Positions 5,867-7,737 of a stretch of DNA of 7,737 nucleotides are shown here, one piece after another. The notes beneath the pieces are model-generated. The model searched no databases. It was given only the letters and a program-made list of their open reading frames with translations, and had not been told where the DNA came from. Position numbers and translations under genes: made by a program. The number at the start of each line of letters is the position of its first letter. Position 1 is the stretch's first letter. The stretch is taken from assembly GCA_002723635.1 (NCBI GenBank), contig PBMM01000024.1:1-7737 (forward strand). Reading direction: 5' to 3'. The DNA is from Methanobacteriota archaeon. Lineage in GTDB: Archaea > Thermoplasmatota > Poseidoniia > Poseidoniales > Poseidoniaceae.

Positions 5867-6886
5867 TCAGTGCTCCGTTACCTCCGACTCGATGGGTTGA
5901 CCCACGTGGCGCCCAGTGTTGTCGGAACGCGTGATTAGGCGCATGCCCGTTTCAATCGCGGTCACTGACATTGGACTCCCTCGAGCGTCGACCAAGCGAA
6001 CGGTCTCTGCATTTTGCAATATCACACGACCCTCTTGACCTTTCTCGTCGATGAACACCACGGAAAGGAACGGTCGTCGTTCAATTTTCATGCGTCCGAT
6101 CATTATGGTTCTCGACGTCCCGGTTGGGTTTGTGACAAGGACCTCATCGCCTGGCTTCAGTTCGCTCAGGTACCGTGTTGATCCGTTTGGTAGGAGAGTG
6201 TACTGATGCACTGCTCCAGCATTGACTCGAAAGGGGCGCGTCGGAACAAAGGCCGAAGGCACGGTTTCCCCATGGACCAAGGCCATGTGTGCTGCCGTGG
6301 ATCCGACGAGCATGCCCTCGCCAGGATGAAGTAACCCCGCAAGATCAACACAGACGCGGTCACCAATCCCAAACGGTTCAACGGCGGTGACCTTGCTCAC
6401 GCCGAGTCCTTGATGCTCGCGGGTTTGGTGGTCCTCTTCGGAGGTCTGCTGTTGTTCCAAACGTGCAGCCCGCATGGCCAAGGCGGCGTCCAATAGTGAA
6501 TTGGTCGGGCGGACGGCGACCGCGTCCACACCATGCTCCAAGGCGAAAGCAGCCCCTGCGACGTGTTGTGGTGAATCAACCAAGGCTGCAACCTTGGTTG
6601 GTGTGCCTTGGGCTGCGGCGACCACGTTCTCAACAGGAATCATCGACCAGTCTTGGAAACTGAGTACGATCCATTCCGCCAAACCCACGTGCGACAAGGC
6701 CGTTTGTTGGTCCGCTTCGGTGCTTATGTGGACGTGCACGGCTCCCGACGTTTTGTCGGATCCGTTCCTTAGGTCGAGCAGTGGGGCAGGAACTCCTGCA
6801 GGTGGTTCATCCGCTAGGAGGAGGCATCGAGCGATGCCCTCGTCCGATGCAGCGTCGTCGTCCCAGCCCAGTGACCAGACCTCCAT
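5867..6886 (-). CDS. aroB': 3-Dehydroquinate synthase II
   Basis: This is the archaeal enzyme that oxidatively deaminates and cyclises 2-amino-3,7-dideoxy-D-threo-hept-6-ulosonate to 3-dehydroquinate using NAD, replacing bacterial AroB. The protein has 339 residues and carries the family signatures in order: EWIV at 71-74, IPVENVVAA at 83-91, IGDRVCVDLAGLL at 174-186, GEGMLVGS at 189-196, RPFRVNAGAVHQY at 217-229, YLSELKPGDEVLV at 239-251, GRMKIERRPF at 264-273 and LQNAETVRLV at 290-299. The region near 141-160 is a Gln- and Glu-rich variable linker. ATG 6886 is preferred because GAGGG lies 6 bases upstream; ATG 6892, which would overlap the preceding stop as ATGA and add Met-Thr, is a real alternative. 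The ORF reaches upstream to 7006, but those residues overlap the previous gene and look non-coding. Neighbours on both sides are pathway partners at 2-base spacing. Confidence 0.96.
   Translation of the reverse strand: MEVWSLGWDDDAASDEGIARCLLLADEPPAGVPAPLLDLRNGSDKTSGAVHVHISTEADQQTALSHVGLAEWIVLSFQDWSMIPVENVVAAAQGTPTKVAALVDSPQHVAGAAFALEHGVDAVAVRPTNSLLDAALAMRAARLEQQQTSEEDHQTREHQGLGVSKVTAVEPFGIGDRVCVDLAGLLHPGEGMLVGSTAAHMALVHGETVPSAFVPTRPFRVNAGAVHQYTLLPNGSTRYLSELKPGDEVLVTNPTGTSRTIMIGRMKIERRPFLSVVFIDEKGQEGRVILQNAETVRLVDARGSPMSVTAIETGMRLITRSDNTGRHVGQPIESEVTEH
5873..5876 (-). promoter_or_regulatory. Shine-Dalgarno site of shikimate kinase
   Basis: GGAG on the minus strand lies 8 bases before ATG 5864, inside the end of the dehydroquinate synthase gene. 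A longer match, GGAGGTAA, lies further upstream at 5878-5885 but is too far from the start to be the main site. Confidence 0.55.
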
Positions 6887-6888
6887 GG

Positions 6889-7689
6889 TCATCCCTCGAG
6901 GTGTTGTGCGGCGTCCTCTGGGGATGCTCCGTGGTGCACCACGGCACAAATGGCCTTGACGAGACGCTTCGGGCGTGGATGCGCGAAAATTTGGCGCCCC
7001 ATGCATACGCCTGCGCCCCCGGCCTCCATCGCGCCGCTAATCATTCGGAGCAGAGCGAGGTCGTCGTCATAGCGCGGCCCACCTGCAACCAGAACTGGAA
7101 TGGGTGCTGCTGATGTGACATGCCGGAAGGCTTCCACGGAACCACTCCAAGCTGCTTTGGCCACGTTGCACCCGAGTTCAAATGCCAAACGTACGGCATG
7201 GGCTTGCCCATGCGTCGGGTCATCCGGCATCGGGTCAAGGTTCGACCCTCGTGCGTAGACCATACCCAAGGCCGGAACGTTCGAGCGGTAGGCTGCGGAG
7301 GTGATTGAACCAAGGCGCTCGATCATGCGCCCTTCGCCTTGAGTGCCCATGTTGACCTGTGCGCTGACGGCTTGAGCGCCGCGCATGAGCGCCTCCTCGA
7401 CGTCCCCAACGCTGACCTTTTCGCCGGCGTCCGCTCCTCCATGCCGCGTCGAGACGGAAAGGTGCGCAACCAGTCCAATGGCAGGGGGCTTGTTTTGGCG
7501 TGTAATATGAGTGATGACGCCCTTTTGCGCCACGATTGCGTCGGCCCCACCTTCGGCGAGATCTGCTACCAATCGGTCGAGGTCCTCCAGCCCGGGCACG
7601 GGCCAGTCTGAAGCACCGTGGTCGATGGGTACCCAGACGCCTCGGCCATCGGGCAGAAGGGCATCGAGGCCGGTCGGCGCTCCGCTCAT
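6889..7689 (-). CDS. aroA': 2-Amino-3,7-dideoxy-D-threo-hept-6-ulosonate (ADTH) synthase, class I aldolase family
   Basis: In the archaeal aromatic pathway this enzyme joins a 6-deoxy-5-ketofructose 1-phosphate derived unit to aspartate semialdehyde, giving the precursor used by dehydroquinate synthase II. The visible 266 residues fit the DeoC/FbaB-like TIM-barrel family. Motifs are VPIDHGASD at 20-28, EGGADAIVAQKG at 46-57, MVYARGS at 143-149, VAKAAWSG at 176-183 and PVLVAGGPR at 198-206. By comparison with the Methanocaldococcus enzyme MJ0400, D23, Y145 and K178 match the catalytic Asp, Tyr and Schiff-base Lys. AAWSGS replaces the commoner TxYTGD after the lysine. ATG 7689 lacks a good ribosome binding site and the frame stays open to the window edge, so the true start may lie beyond it. 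Placement right before dehydroquinate synthase II favours ADTH synthase over fructose-bisphosphate aldolase. Confidence 0.9.
   Translation of the reverse strand: MSGAPTGLDALLPDGRGVWVPIDHGASDWPVPGLEDLDRLVADLAEGGADAIVAQKGVITHITRQNKPPAIGLVAHLSVSTRHGGADAGEKVSVGDVEEALMRGAQAVSAQVNMGTQGEGRMIERLGSITSAAYRSNVPALGMVYARGSNLDPMPDDPTHGQAHAVRLAFELGCNVAKAAWSGSVEAFRHVTSAAPIPVLVAGGPRYDDDLALLRMISGAMEAGGAGVCMGRQIFAHPRPKRLVKAICAVVHHGASPEDAAQHLEG
6893..6897 (-). promoter_or_regulatory. Shine-Dalgarno site of dehydroquinate synthase II
   Basis: GAGGG on the minus strand lies 6 bases before ATG 6886 and directly against ATG 6892. The spacing favours 6886 as the working start. It sits in the last codons of the ADTH synthase gene. 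Confidence 0.55.
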
Positions 7690-7737
7690 GCAGGTAACGC
7701 TGCGCCCTTTGTCCTCAACCTTTGCTCCCGTTACAGA
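7690..7737 (-). other. Sequence upstream of ADTH synthase to the window edge
   Basis: This 48-base stretch is open in the ADTH synthase frame but contains no ATG, GTG or TTG in that frame. Another minus-strand frame has TAA at 7731-7733, which could be the end of a preceding gene. I see no TATA box or clear ribosome binding site, so it could be an intergenic gap within the operon or an N-terminal extension of ADTH synthase. Confidence 0.4.

Noticed and set aside
6893..7006. N-terminal extension of dehydroquinate synthase II
   Set aside because: These 38 in-frame codons lie inside ADTH synthase, read as Arg- and Pro-rich shadow sequence, and precede a good ribosome binding site.
1..7737. tRNA or rRNA genes, CRISPR arrays, insertion sequences
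   Set aside because: I looked for cloverleaf ends, regularly spaced repeats and transposase motifs and saw none; almost all sequence is occupied by conserved protein genes.

Overview
The window looks like a piece of a marine planktonic archaeal genome, most likely Marine Group II Euryarchaeota (Candidatus Poseidoniales). Three things point there. The shikimate genes are the archaeal types: ADTH synthase, dehydroquinate synthase II and a GHMP-superfamily shikimate kinase. A proteorhodopsin-type light-driven pump lies among them. The rhodopsin also has a TATA box spaced for a leaderless transcript. The assignment rests on gene content read by eye, not on a database search.

Left block (1-1461, plus strand): the 3' end of a DUF58/von Willebrand A-like gene is followed, across a strong ribosome binding site, by a multi-pass membrane protein of unknown function. 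The membrane protein gene ends exactly where the next gene on the opposite strand ends (TGA abutting TCA, no spacer).

Minus-strand block (7737 down to 1462): in transcription order this holds ADTH synthase, 3-dehydroquinate synthase II, archaeal shikimate kinase, then (after an interruption) chorismate synthase and aspartate kinase. Gaps or overlaps between neighbours are only 2 to 8 bases. The chemistry fits together. Aspartate kinase starts the route to aspartate semialdehyde, which ADTH synthase condenses to begin the archaeal dehydroquinate route, and chorismate synthase performs the last step. Aspartate-semialdehyde dehydrogenase and the AroD, AroE and AroA steps are absent from the window.

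Interruption (about 3848-5003): a rhodopsin gene sits on the opposite strand between shikimate kinase and chorismate synthase. It has its own archaeal TATA box, a near-zero leader, strongly C-ending codons and a downstream GC-rich hairpin followed by a T-rich tract, so it looks like a self-contained expression cassette. The retinal lysine, the proton acceptor Asp and the neighbouring Thr are present, but the usual proton-donor carboxylate of helix C is a lysine (D-T-K motif). The spectral-tuning position is Met, which predicts green absorption. This unusual pump is the main point of interest.

No RNA genes, CRISPR arrays, insertion sequences or integrase-type genes were seen.
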